Shown here: positions 43,592 to 51,476 of the stretch, in pieces
Position numbering within the stretch: position 1 is the stretch's first letter
Layout: each line of letters begins with the position of its first letter
Origin: Dehalococcoidia bacterium
GTDB lineage: Bacteria; Chloroflexota; Dehalococcoidia; Bin125
NCBI GenBank assembly: GCA_022825855.1
Contig: JAJDWB010000007.1
Span: 1-64,000 of the forward strand
Direction: 5' to 3'
Length of the DNA: 64,000 nt
Made by a program: the position numbers and the translations under genes
Notes under the pieces: model-generated
The model's input: only the letters and a program-made list of their open reading frames with translations
Told to the model about the DNA's origin: nothing
The model's database searches: none

Positions 43592-45322
43592 ATGGCCAAG
43601 TACGACGTACTGATTCGCGGCGGGACCGTGGTGGACGGAACCCGCGTCCCGCGATTCGTCGCCGATGTCGGGATCAAGGACGGGCGCATCAGCCAGGTCG
43701 GCGGCAGGATGGATCCGGCCGACGCCGACCAGGTGCTGGAGGCCGAGGGCCAGATCGTCGCGCCGGGATTCGTCGACCTGCACACGCACTACGACGCACA
43801 GATCCAGTGGGATCCGTACTGCACGATCTCGGGTTGGCATGGGGTGACCTCGGTCGTGCTGGGCAACTGCGGTTTCGGCTTCGCGCCGGTGCGGCCGGAA
43901 GAGCGCGACCGCGCGATGCTGACGATGTCGCGGACCGAGGCGATCCCCTTCGACTCGATGAAAGAAGGGATGATCTGGGACTGGATTTCGTTCCCGGAGT
44001 GGCTCGACACGCTGGAGCGGATTCCCAAGGGCGTGAACTGCCTGTCCTACATGCCGATTGCCCCGTTGATGATCTGGGTGATGGGGCTTGAGGCGGCCAA
44101 GTCGCGGCGCGCAACCGAGGACGAGATCGCCGAGATGCAGCGTCTGTTGCACGAAGCGATGGACGCCGGGGCGTGCGGATGGTCGACGCAGCGGCTGGGC
44201 GAGAACTCGGTCCAGGCGGACTACGACGGCACGCCGATGGTGACCGACATCATGTCGGACAACGAGTGCCTGGCATTGGCCGAGGTGTTGCGCGACCGCG
44301 ACGAGGGCTTCATCCAGATCACGCAGGCGACCGGCGACATCAAGTCCGACCTCGCCTTCGAGGCCGAGCTGGCGCGGGTGTCGGGACGGCCGATCCTGCA
44401 CAACGTGATCGCGCCGTCCAACTTCCGGCCGGAGGCGCATCGCAAGTCGGTCAAGTGGCTGCAGGAGCGCAACGACGCGGGCGAGCGCATTTTCGGCCAG
44501 GCGTTCACGATCCGTTCAGCCTTCGCCTACACGCTGGAAGACTGGAACCTGTACGACTCCTCGCCGGCCTGGAACTACGCGACGACCGGCACGATCGAGG
44601 AGAAGATGGAGAAGTTCGCCGACCCCGAGGTCCGCGAGCGGCTGAAGGCGGAGATGGACGACGCGATCGAGAAGCTGGGTCAGACGCAGGCGATCGGCGG
44701 CTCGATCGAGAAGGTCATGATCCAGCACCTGGAGGCCAAGCCGGAGCTGGAGGAGTACGTCGGGCTGACGCTCGAGGAAGTCGGCGAAATGATGGGCAAG
44801 CATCCGATCGACGCGATGCTCGATCTCGCGCTGGCGACCGAGCTCAAGGCCGAGTTCCTGACGGAGGTGTCGTCGGAGAATCCCGAGGCGGTGGCCGAGA
44901 TCATGGAGTCGCCGTACACGATTCCGGGCGTCTCGGACGGCGGCGCGCACACCAAGTTCCTCACGGCCGGCTCCTATCCGACCGACTTCCTGATGTGGAT
45001 GGTTCGCGACACGAATCTGATGACGCTGGAGGAGGCGCACTACCGGCTGAGCTACCTGCCGGCGAGAGCGGCGGGGTTCCGCGACCGCGGCTCGCTAGTC
45101 GAGGGCGCGCCCGCGGATGTCGTGGTTTACGACCTCGACGAGCTGAAGCTGGATCCGGAGTTTCAGGGCGAGATCGTCTACGACTTCCCCGGCGGCGAGT
45201 GGCGCCGGGTGCAGAAGCCGCACGGCTACAAGTGGATCCTCGTCAACGGCGAGGTGACGATGCAGGACGGCGAGGAGACAGGCGCGACGCCTGGCAAGCT
45301 GCTGCGTCACGGCCGGGGCTGA
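43592..45322 (+). CDS. N-acyl-D-amino-acid deacylase-like amidohydrolase (tandem copy 2)
   Basis: A 576-residue paralogue of the preceding gene with near-identical N-terminal and active-site segments (DLHTHYDAQIQWDPYCTISG, GNCGFGFAPVRPEERDRAML, SDGGAHTKFLTAGSYPTDFL). The start MAKYDVLIRGGTVVDGTRVP is set by AAGGAGACTGAG directly upstream. The two copies differ mainly in the surface segment around residues 255-300 and 320-400 (SDLAFEAELARVSGRPILHN here), the part that shapes substrate entry, which suggests different acyl or amino-acid preference. Both are separated by a 110-base gap that holds a repeat, so separate messages are possible. Confidence 0.92.
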   Translation: MAKYDVLIRGGTVVDGTRVPRFVADVGIKDGRISQVGGRMDPADADQVLEAEGQIVAPGFVDLHTHYDAQIQWDPYCTISGWHGVTSVVLGNCGFGFAPVRPEERDRAMLTMSRTEAIPFDSMKEGMIWDWISFPEWLDTLERIPKGVNCLSYMPIAPLMIWVMGLEAAKSRRATEDEIAEMQRLLHEAMDAGACGWSTQRLGENSVQADYDGTPMVTDIMSDNECLALAEVLRDRDEGFIQITQATGDIKSDLAFEAELARVSGRPILHNVIAPSNFRPEAHRKSVKWLQERNDAGERIFGQAFTIRSAFAYTLEDWNLYDSSPAWNYATTGTIEEKMEKFADPEVRERLKAEMDDAIEKLGQTQAIGGSIEKVMIQHLEAKPELEEYVGLTLEEVGEMMGKHPIDAMLDLALATELKAEFLTEVSSENPEAVAEIMESPYTIPGVSDGGAHTKFLTAGSYPTDFLMWMVRDTNLMTLEEAHYRLSYLPARAAGFRDRGSLVEGAPADVVVYDLDELKLDPEFQGEIVYDFPGGEWRRVQKPHGYKWILVNGEVTMQDGEETGATPGKLLRHGRG

Positions 45323-45341
45323 GTCCGGCCGGTCCCCGACG

Positions 45342-46943
45342 TCAGGGCCGGATGATGCGCTTTGGTCGCTGGGCGATGCGGCGCAGCATCGGTTGGGCGG
45401 CGTCGATGAACTTGAAGGCGATTCGGCGCGTGTCCCGGGGATCGATCAGATCGATCACGTCGAAGTTGTGGGCCGCCTTCATCGGACTGCGCAGCCGCAG
45501 GAGGCGGTTCTCGATCATCTCGCGGTGGGCCTCGGGATTCTCGGCGGCCTCGATCTCGCGGCGGTAGGCGGCTGCGACGCCGCCCTCAATCGGGATGCCG
45601 CCCCACTCGCCCGCGGGCCAGCCGAAGCGCATGTTGACGCCGACCGGCTCGCCCATGCTGTTGGGCGCGTCGGCGGCGACCCCGTAGCTCTTGCGGATGT
45701 TGAACTCGACCTTGGGTACCTGCGCTTCGTAGGCGGCGATGAGCGCCCGAGTGCCGCGGCGCATGGTCTGGTTCAGCTCGGCCTGCGAGCCGAGCATGAA
45801 GCCGGGCATGTCGAGGAAGACGACCATTGGCAGGTTGAATCCGTCGCAGAGGTCGACGAAGTGGGCGAACTTGTCGGCCGCGTCGCCGTTCATCGCGCCG
45901 GCCATGACGTACGGGTCGCTGGCCACGACGCCGACCGCGTAGCCGCCGATCCGCGCGAAGCCGGTGATGATCGCGCCGCCCCAGTGGGGACGCATCTCGA
46001 AGAACTCGCCGTTGTCGACGACGAGCTTGACCAGCTTGCGCGGGTTGTAGCCGCGCTTGCGGTTCTCGGGGATGATCCGCAGCAGCTCTTCGACCCGCCG
46101 ATTCGGGTCGTCGCCGGTCTCGATCCGCTCGGTCACTTCGTTGGTGGTGTTGGGCAGGTAGGAGAGGAACTGCTTGATCTGGTTGAACGCATCCTCCTCC
46201 GACTCGGCCTCGTTGTCGACCTGGCCGCTCTGGTAGACGTGGACTTTCGAGCCGCCAAGCTCTTCCTTGTTGAAGGTCTCGCCAATTGCGCGGCGCACGA
46301 CGGGCGGTCCCGAGGGGAAGATTTGCGATTGTCCCTTGATCATCACGGTGAAGTGGGACAGCAGGGCAAACGCGGCCGGCGCGCCCGCGACCGAGCCCAT
46401 GATTCCCGACGCGACGGGCACCTTGTCGAGCAGATTCAGGTGCCGCCACCAGGTCTGACCGGCGGGCAGCGCCATCCGGCCTTCTTCCTCGTCCCGCTTG
46501 GCGCTGTGTCCGACGCCTTCGATCAGTTGTACGTAGGGCAGCCCGTACTGGGCTGCGAGCGGCGTGGCGAATTGCGACGCGCCCTTTGAGACATTGTGCG
46601 GCGATCCGCCGGAGATGGTGAAGTCGTCTCCGCCGATGACGATGTTGCGGCCGTCGATCTGGCCCATGCCCATGACAAAGGCACCCGGCGTGAAGTCCCG
46701 CAGGTCGCCGTTCTCGTCGTATTCGTAGCCGCCTACGAGCGGTCCCGCTTCGAAGAAGGAGTCGGGGTCCAGGAATTGGTCGATGCGCTCGCGGATCGTC
46801 AGTCGTCCGCCGCCGTGCTGGCGGGCGACGCCGTACTCGCCGCCCATTTCCTGGGCGAGTCCCTTGATGTAGTTGATTTCGTCGATCGCGCCCTGCCAGT
46901 CCTGCCCCGGCTTCCACGATTCGCGATTCTGATCCACAGGCAT
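45342..46943 (-). CDS. Acyl-CoA carboxylase, carboxyltransferase (beta) subunit
   Basis: A 533-residue protein of the propionyl-/methylcrotonyl-/acetyl-CoA carboxylase beta family. Both crotonase-like halves are visible: N-terminal RLTIRERIDQFLDPDSFFEA and DFTISGGSPHNVSKGASQFA, C-terminal AGAMNGDAADKFAHFVDLCD and PMVVFLDMPGFMLGSQAELN. It moves CO2 from carboxybiotin to an acyl-CoA, together with a biotin carboxylase/carrier subunit not seen in the window. Substrate chain length cannot be told. Its transcription ends convergently with the second amidohydrolase gene, 20 bases away. Confidence 0.92.
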   Translation of the reverse strand: MPVDQNRESWKPGQDWQGAIDEINYIKGLAQEMGGEYGVARQHGGGRLTIRERIDQFLDPDSFFEAGPLVGGYEYDENGDLRDFTPGAFVMGMGQIDGRNIVIGGDDFTISGGSPHNVSKGASQFATPLAAQYGLPYVQLIEGVGHSAKRDEEEGRMALPAGQTWWRHLNLLDKVPVASGIMGSVAGAPAAFALLSHFTVMIKGQSQIFPSGPPVVRRAIGETFNKEELGGSKVHVYQSGQVDNEAESEEDAFNQIKQFLSYLPNTTNEVTERIETGDDPNRRVEELLRIIPENRKRGYNPRKLVKLVVDNGEFFEMRPHWGGAIITGFARIGGYAVGVVASDPYVMAGAMNGDAADKFAHFVDLCDGFNLPMVVFLDMPGFMLGSQAELNQTMRRGTRALIAAYEAQVPKVEFNIRKSYGVAADAPNSMGEPVGVNMRFGWPAGEWGGIPIEGGVAAAYRREIEAAENPEAHREMIENRLLRLRSPMKAAHNFDVIDLIDPRDTRRIAFKFIDAAQPMLRRIAQRPKRIIRP

Positions 46944-47024
46944 ATGTCGTCCTCTGTTCGATTCCCAGATGGCGTCAGTCTAGTCTCGGTCCTCAGATAC
47001 CATGACATCATCTGGAGTCAGCGC

Positions 47025-47360
47025 ATGGTCACCACCGATCCCGAGTCCCCGGTTGATGTCAGCCCCATCGTGGTCAATGAGATCGTCGTTGACGGTCAGA
47101 GATTGGTGGCGAAGGAACCACTGCGGTTCGATGTGAGCTACGACACGCAAGACCCGGAGCCGTTCTTCCTGCTCGAGGGGCCCTTGGACATCATCCTGTT
47201 TGCCGAAACCAGAGAACTGCTGATTGATGTCCTGGAGGACGACCTCGAGATTCTCTGGCGAGACTTCGCCGTTGGAGATCAGACCAGGCTTCATAGCAGT
47301 GCGCAGCGCTTGGGCGCGGAGATGCGTCGCATGTTCTTGAAGGCTTCCGATGCCGCGTAA
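47025..47360 (+). CDS. Acidic small protein, first gene of overlapping pair (copy 2)
   Basis: A 111-residue acidic protein (MVTTDPESPVDVSPIVVNEI...). The ATG at 47025 has GGAG ten bases upstream and gives alignment with the copy at 37333. Shared features are VDVSPxVxxE near the start, EPLRFDVSYDTQDPEPFFLL against RPLVFTTEYLDEDEMYLIEG, and an Arg-rich final helix ending DAA. Its last 11 bases overlap the next gene in exactly the same way (GATGCCGCGTAA). Lower GC than the acyl-CoA carboxylase next to it. Confidence 0.75.
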   Translation: MVTTDPESPVDVSPIVVNEIVVDGQRLVAKEPLRFDVSYDTQDPEPFFLLEGPLDIILFAETRELLIDVLEDDLEILWRDFAVGDQTRLHSSAQRLGAEMRRMFLKASDAA

Positions 47361-47631
47361 AGCGCGGCAGGTGGAATCTGCGCTGCTTACGAAGGGCTTT
47401 CGGCGAGCCGACTCGAAGCATCGCAAGTTCCGTTACTACGAGAGCAACGGCGAGGAGACTGGCATCCGTACGTTGCTCTCTCACGGCGGCAATCGCGATA
47501 TCGGGGACTCACTACTTGCCACCATGGCGAGGCAATGTCGGTTGACGCGTCGCGAGTTCGAACGGCTCGTTGACTGTCCCTTGTCGCAAGAGGGATATGA
47601 GGATCTGCTCCGGGAACGCGGACAGATCTGA
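47350..47631 (+). CDS. Basic HicA-like small protein, second gene of overlapping pair (copy 2)
   Basis: A 93-residue basic protein starting MPRKARQVESALLTKGFRRA, with KHRKFRYYESNGEETGIRTL then LSHGGNRDIGDSLLATMARQ then CRLTRREFERLVDCPLSQEG. Conserved with copy 1: MPRKARxVExxLLxKGF, HRxFxY, LSHG/MSHG-xxRD, MARQxxLTRRxFxxLxDCxLS. These invariant Lys/Arg/His/Asp residues are candidates for RNA binding or cleavage. It ends one base before the convergent luciferase-like gene. Function is inferred only from the pair arrangement. Confidence 0.7.
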   Translation: MPRKARQVESALLTKGFRRADSKHRKFRYYESNGEETGIRTLLSHGGNRDIGDSLLATMARQCRLTRREFERLVDCPLSQEGYEDLLRERGQI

Positions 47632-48567
47632 CTAGGGCGAGACGGCCGGGATCACCTCCGACGCGAAGGCGCGCAAGGCGTCCCAGTCCCAGGGCGGACG
47701 CAGGGTGATATTGGCTCGGTTGACGCCCGCCTCGGCAAATGGGGTGAGTAACTCAATTGCCTCATCGGGCGTGCCCAGGATCGCGCCGCGCTGGCGGAAC
47801 GCGTCGCCGGCGGGGCCGAAGACCTCCTCGAAGTGGGCGACCGCTCGGGGCCGGTCTGCCTCGGTCGCGGCGAGGTGGAAGGAGAGGTTGACGTCACGCT
47901 TGATCTCGGAGGGATCTCGGTCGACCCGTTCGCACCAGTCGTCGAGCACGCCCGAGAGCCGGTGGTACTGATCAATGGTCAGGTAGGGCGCATTCCAACC
48001 CTGGGCGTAGCGCGCGACGAGTTGCAGCGTGCGCTTCTCGCCGACGCCGCCGATCCAGATCGGCAGCGGCGACTGGACCGGCTTCGGTTCGCAGAGCGCG
48101 TCGGTCAGGGTGAAGAAGCGGCCGTCGAGGTTGGCCCGCGGCTGCTCCCATAGCGCGCGCAGCACCTGGATGCCTTCCTCCAGCTTGTCGAGCCGCTTGC
48201 CGAGGCGTTCGAAGGGGATGCCGTAGGCCCCGTACTCCTGCTCGTTCCAGCCTGCGCCGAGGCCGACATCGAGCCGGCCGTCGGAGAGCTGGTCGATCGT
48301 CGCCAGCGCGTTGGCCAGCACGGCCGGGTGGCGGTAATCCATCGCGATCACACAGGTGCCGACGCGGACGTGTTCGGTGTCGGCAGCCAGCGCCGCCAGC
48401 CCGGCCAGGCACTCGAGGTACGGCCCCTGTTTCTCGGTCATCGGGGACTCGTAGAAGTGGTCGGAGACGTCGACCCAGGTGAACCCGGCCGTGTCGGCCC
48501 AGCGCCAGAGCTCGCGGCACTCGCCGATCGTCACGTTCTGCTGCACCAGGTGTATGCCGAATTCCAT
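47632..48567 (-). CDS. LLM-class flavin-dependent (F420/FMN) oxidoreductase
   Basis: A 311-residue bacterial-luciferase-like TIM-barrel protein. Typical segments are MEFGIHLVQQNVTIGECREL at the N-terminus, TCVIAMDYRHPAVLANALAT, the family hallmark SDGRLDVGLGAGWNEQEYGA near residue 96, and PLPIWIGGVGEKRTLQLVAR. The pattern fits the F420-dependent group. It would use reduced flavin or F420 to oxygenate or reduce a small substrate that cannot be named. It may form a unit with the acyl-CoA ligase upstream (75 bases). Confidence 0.9.
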   Translation of the reverse strand: MEFGIHLVQQNVTIGECRELWRWADTAGFTWVDVSDHFYESPMTEKQGPYLECLAGLAALAADTEHVRVGTCVIAMDYRHPAVLANALATIDQLSDGRLDVGLGAGWNEQEYGAYGIPFERLGKRLDKLEEGIQVLRALWEQPRANLDGRFFTLTDALCEPKPVQSPLPIWIGGVGEKRTLQLVARYAQGWNAPYLTIDQYHRLSGVLDDWCERVDRDPSEIKRDVNLSFHLAATEADRPRAVAHFEEVFGPAGDAFRQRGAILGTPDEAIELLTPFAEAGVNRANITLRPPWDWDALRAFASEVIPAVSP

Positions 48568-48642
48568 GTTGTTCTCCGCTTGGACGCTGACCTATGCGAG
48601 TGAGAAGACGTTTGGTGCGGGTGGTTCCCGCACGGAGTTTGC

Positions 48643-50178
48643 CTAACTCGTTAGTCCCAGCTTTTCGGCCAGGCCGATGCGCTGGACCTTGCCGGTGGCG
48701 CCCTTGGGGATCTCGTCGAGGATGACGATCCTGCGCGGCGTCTTGAAATCGGCAATGCGCTCGCCGACGAAGCGGCGGATGGCGCGCTCGTCCGAGTCCT
48801 CGCCGTCGCGCAACACGACGGCGGCGGCGATCTCCTCGCCGAGGCGGTCGTGCGGCATGGCGAAGGTGACGGCCTGGGCCACCGCGGGATGCTGGAGCAG
48901 GGCTTCGTCGACCTCGCGCGGGGAGATCTTCTCGCCGCCGCGGTTGATGATCTCCTTGAGCCGGCCGGTGATGGTCAGGTAGCCGTCGTTGTCGAGCACG
49001 CCCTGGTCGCCGGTGCGGAACCAACCTCTGGTGTAGGCGCTGGCGTTGGCTTCGGGATTGTTGCGATAGCCGTCGGTCACGTTGTCTCCGCGGATCACGA
49101 CCTCCCCGCGCTGACCCATGGCCAGCAGCGCGCCGTCTTCGTCCATGATCGCGATCTCGGGACCGGCAGGCAGGCCGACGCTGCCCGGTTTGCGCTCGAG
49201 CGGCGGCAGCGGGTTGGAGCTCATCTGGTGCGCGGCCTCGGTCATGCCGTAGGACTCGATCACCGGCGCGTTGAAGGTCTCTTCGAGCTCGGCCATCACG
49301 GTCGGCGGCAGCGAAGACGAGGAAGAGCGGATCAGGCGCAGGTTCGTCTCGGCCAGCACGTCCGCGTTGCGCGAGGCGCGGGTGAGAATGAGCTGATGCA
49401 TCGTGGGCACGGCCGTGTACCAGGTCGGCCGTGCCTCGCGCAGCCAGCCGAAGACCTGCATTGCGTTGAATCCCGGCGAGCACCAGGTGCAGCCGCCGGC
49501 GCCGACGCTGGCGAGGATGCCGGCCATCACGCCGTGGATATGGAACAACGGCATGATGTTGAGGCAGCGATCCTCATGACTCAGATTGAGCGTGTGGCGG
49601 ATGTTGTGCGCGGTCGCGGTCAGGTTGCGCTGGCGCAGCGGCACAATCTTGGGTCGCGACGTGGTGCCCGACGTGTGCAAGACCAGTCCCACATCGTCCG
49701 GTCCGGCTTCACCGGGCCGTTCCGCCATGCCGCTGATTCCGGAAGACAGACTAAACGTGCCGGCCGGGCCCTCGGAGGCCGGTTGCAGTTCGATCAAGGG
49801 AATATTCAGCCGCTGCGCGACCTCGCGGACCGGCGAGTCGACGCCGTCCTGGACCACGACCGCTTTCGCCTCAAGGTCTTCGAGGTAGAACTCGAACTCG
49901 TCGGCGCGGTAGCCGGGATTGAGCGGCGCGGCGGTGGCCGCGTTGGCGACGCCGAGGAAGGCGGCGGCCATCTCGGCTCCGTTGGGCAGCACGATCGCGA
50001 TGCCGTCCTCGCGTCCCAGGCCGAATCCGTTGAGCTGCTCGCCGGTCCTGGCGATCTGGTCGCGCAGACCGTCGAAGTTGAGGTCGGCTCGGCCCGGCGC
50101 GCCCAGGGCCGAGGCGTCGCCGTCGAGCGGGGCGAGCAATGCTGAGATGGTCTTGGCAGTGGGACTGGTCTGGGTCAC
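48643..50178 (-). CDS. Acyl-CoA ligase / AMP-dependent synthetase
   Basis: A 511-residue ANL-superfamily enzyme. The phosphate-binding loop is VLHTSGTTSRPKIVPLRQ, the adenylate motif is VIESYGMTEAAHQMSS, then GEVVIRGDNVTDGYRNNPEA, the hinge RLKEIINRGGEKISP and the catalytic Lys in PKGATGKVQRIG. It would activate a carboxylic acid with ATP and CoA to an acyl-CoA, feeding the acyl-CoA enzymes in this window. The similarity pattern is to oxalyl-CoA/long-chain ligases, but the substrate is not clear. It is divergent from the tRNA-Ser genes. Confidence 0.92.
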   Translation of the reverse strand: MTQTSPTAKTISALLAPLDGDASALGAPGRADLNFDGLRDQIARTGEQLNGFGLGREDGIAIVLPNGAEMAAAFLGVANAATAAPLNPGYRADEFEFYLEDLEAKAVVVQDGVDSPVREVAQRLNIPLIELQPASEGPAGTFSLSSGISGMAERPGEAGPDDVGLVLHTSGTTSRPKIVPLRQRNLTATAHNIRHTLNLSHEDRCLNIMPLFHIHGVMAGILASVGAGGCTWCSPGFNAMQVFGWLREARPTWYTAVPTMHQLILTRASRNADVLAETNLRLIRSSSSSLPPTVMAELEETFNAPVIESYGMTEAAHQMSSNPLPPLERKPGSVGLPAGPEIAIMDEDGALLAMGQRGEVVIRGDNVTDGYRNNPEANASAYTRGWFRTGDQGVLDNDGYLTITGRLKEIINRGGEKISPREVDEALLQHPAVAQAVTFAMPHDRLGEEIAAAVVLRDGEDSDERAIRRFVGERIADFKTPRRIVILDEIPKGATGKVQRIGLAEKLGLTS

Positions 50179-50282
50179 GAGGTCTCCCGACGAAACATCA
50201 GGGGCGCGTATCGGCGGTCAAATGCGCCACACGAGGCACAGCGTATTGCCTGTCCGTTGCCGGAACTGACAAGGCCGCTGCG

Positions 50283-50288
50283 TATACT
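50283..50288 (+). promoter_or_regulatory. Candidate -10 element for tRNA-Ser genes
   Basis: TATACT lies 7 bases before the 5' end of the first tRNA-Ser, so transcription could start at or next to the mature 5' end. No well-spaced -35 is evident (CTGACA is too close, TTGCCG is 20 bases away). Confidence 0.35.
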
Positions 50289-50295
50289 TGAGCGT

Positions 50296-50387
50296 GGAGA
50301 GGTGTCCGAGTGGCCGAAGGAGCCGATCTCGAAAATCGGTAGGTGCGGCGACGTGCCTCGTGGGTTCGAATCCCACCCTCTCCGCCA
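50296..50387 (+). tRNA. tRNA-Ser (anticodon CGA)
   Basis: The acceptor stem GGAGAGG pairs with CCTCTCC, followed by the discriminator G and an encoded CCA. The anticodon arm is CCGAT-CTCGAAA-ATCGG, giving anticodon CGA (reads UCG). A long variable arm (GGTGCGGCGACGTGCC) marks a class II tRNA, and the T arm is GTGGG-TTCGAAT-CCCAC. A second tRNA-Ser follows 25 bases later. Confidence 0.96.
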
Positions 50388-50412
50388 GTTCGTTCGTCGG
50401 CCAACCGTCTCC

Positions 50413-50502
50413 GGAGAGGTGCTGGAGTGGACGATCAGGCACGCCTGGAAAGCGTGTAGGGCTGCAAGGCCCTCGTGGGTTCGAATCCCACCCTCTCCGC
50501 CA
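50413..50502 (+). tRNA. tRNA-Ser (anticodon GGA)
   Basis: Acceptor stem GGAGAGG/CCTCTCC, encoded CCA, anticodon arm CACGC-CTGGAAA-GCGTG giving anticodon GGA (reads UCU and UCC), long variable arm GGGCTGCAAGGCCC, T arm GTGGG-TTCGAAT-CCCAC. Acceptor and T arms are identical to those of the preceding tRNA-Ser, so the pair arose by duplication and its two members are probably cut from one precursor. Confidence 0.96.
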
Positions 50503-50511
50503 GCAGATTGC

Positions 50512-51429
50512 CTAAGTCAATCTCAGGAACTGCTTGATGAGCGGCACGATGATCTCCGGCGCGTCCTCCTGGCAGAAGTGACCGGCGTTGGGCAGGACCG
50601 TGATCGGCGCATTGGGATAGAGCGCCCGGAATCCGTCCATGGCGCGCTCGGGGTCGATGGCGTGATCTTGAAGCCCCTCGACCATCATGGCCGGTAGCGA
50701 GGCCAATTCCTGCACCCTGGCGATTTCCTCGAAGACGAAGTCGCGTGTGCGTCCCAGGTAGGCATCGAGCGGGAACTCGATCGCGCCGATGCAGGATTCC
50801 TTGTCGGGGAAGGGCGCGGAGTAGGCGCGGATCCAGGCGTCGTCGACGGCCGCGGAGTTCTCGAAGCCGATGATCTTCATCACGCTGAGCACGTGGCTGC
50901 CGAGGTGACCGAGCGTCTCATGCAGCGTGCCGGCCTCGTGGTGCTTGCCGATCCACTGGAACCAGGGCGACAGCGGAGCGTTTGGAGGCTCGCGCCGCGA
51001 ACCGGGGATCACCGTGTTCAACACGCACAGGCGCTTGACCCGGTCAAGGTGGCGCACGGCGTACTGCGAGCCCATCGGCCCGCCCCAGTCCTGCATGACG
51101 AAGGTGATGTCGCGCAGGTCGAGCTCCTCAATCAATGCAGAGAGATTGCCGACGTGCGTGCGCAGCGTGTATTCGCGATCCTGGGGCGTCTCGCTCTTGC
51201 CGAAACCCATGTGGTCGGGCACGATCACCCGGTTGGTCTCCGACAGTCCGGGGATGAAGTTGCGGTAGAGGTAACCCCAGGTCGGCTCGCCGTGTAGCAG
51301 GATGACCGGTTCGCCCTCGCCCTCGTCGACGTAGTGCATACGGAAGCCGGGCGCATCGGTGAAATGCGGCTCGAAGGGAAAGCTGCCGTCAAAGGTCTCG
51401 TCGGCAGGAATCATGCGGACATCTCTCAT
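50512..51429 (-). CDS. Haloalkane dehalogenase-like alpha/beta hydrolase
   Basis: A 305-residue alpha/beta hydrolase. The oxyanion motif HGEPTWGYLYRNFIP and the nucleophile motif TFVMQDWGGPMGSQYA, with Asp instead of Ser and the following Trp that holds halide, are those of haloalkane dehalogenases (DhlA/DhmA type). The acid/His end shows PNAGHFCQEDAPE. It would hydrolyse a carbon-halogen bond to an alcohol in the cytoplasm; related enzymes can also be epoxide hydrolases. A second start five codons downstream (MIPADET) has a better ribosome site (GAGAG). It ends 9 bases from the second tRNA-Ser, on the opposite strand. Confidence 0.88.
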   Translation of the reverse strand: MRDVRMIPADETFDGSFPFEPHFTDAPGFRMHYVDEGEGEPVILLHGEPTWGYLYRNFIPGLSETNRVIVPDHMGFGKSETPQDREYTLRTHVGNLSALIEELDLRDITFVMQDWGGPMGSQYAVRHLDRVKRLCVLNTVIPGSRREPPNAPLSPWFQWIGKHHEAGTLHETLGHLGSHVLSVMKIIGFENSAAVDDAWIRAYSAPFPDKESCIGAIEFPLDAYLGRTRDFVFEEIARVQELASLPAMMVEGLQDHAIDPERAMDGFRALYPNAPITVLPNAGHFCQEDAPEIIVPLIKQFLRLT

Positions 51430-51476
51430 TCAGCGCCGGTGGCTGGCCGGCAGGTTCGTGCGGCGTACATCTCGGA

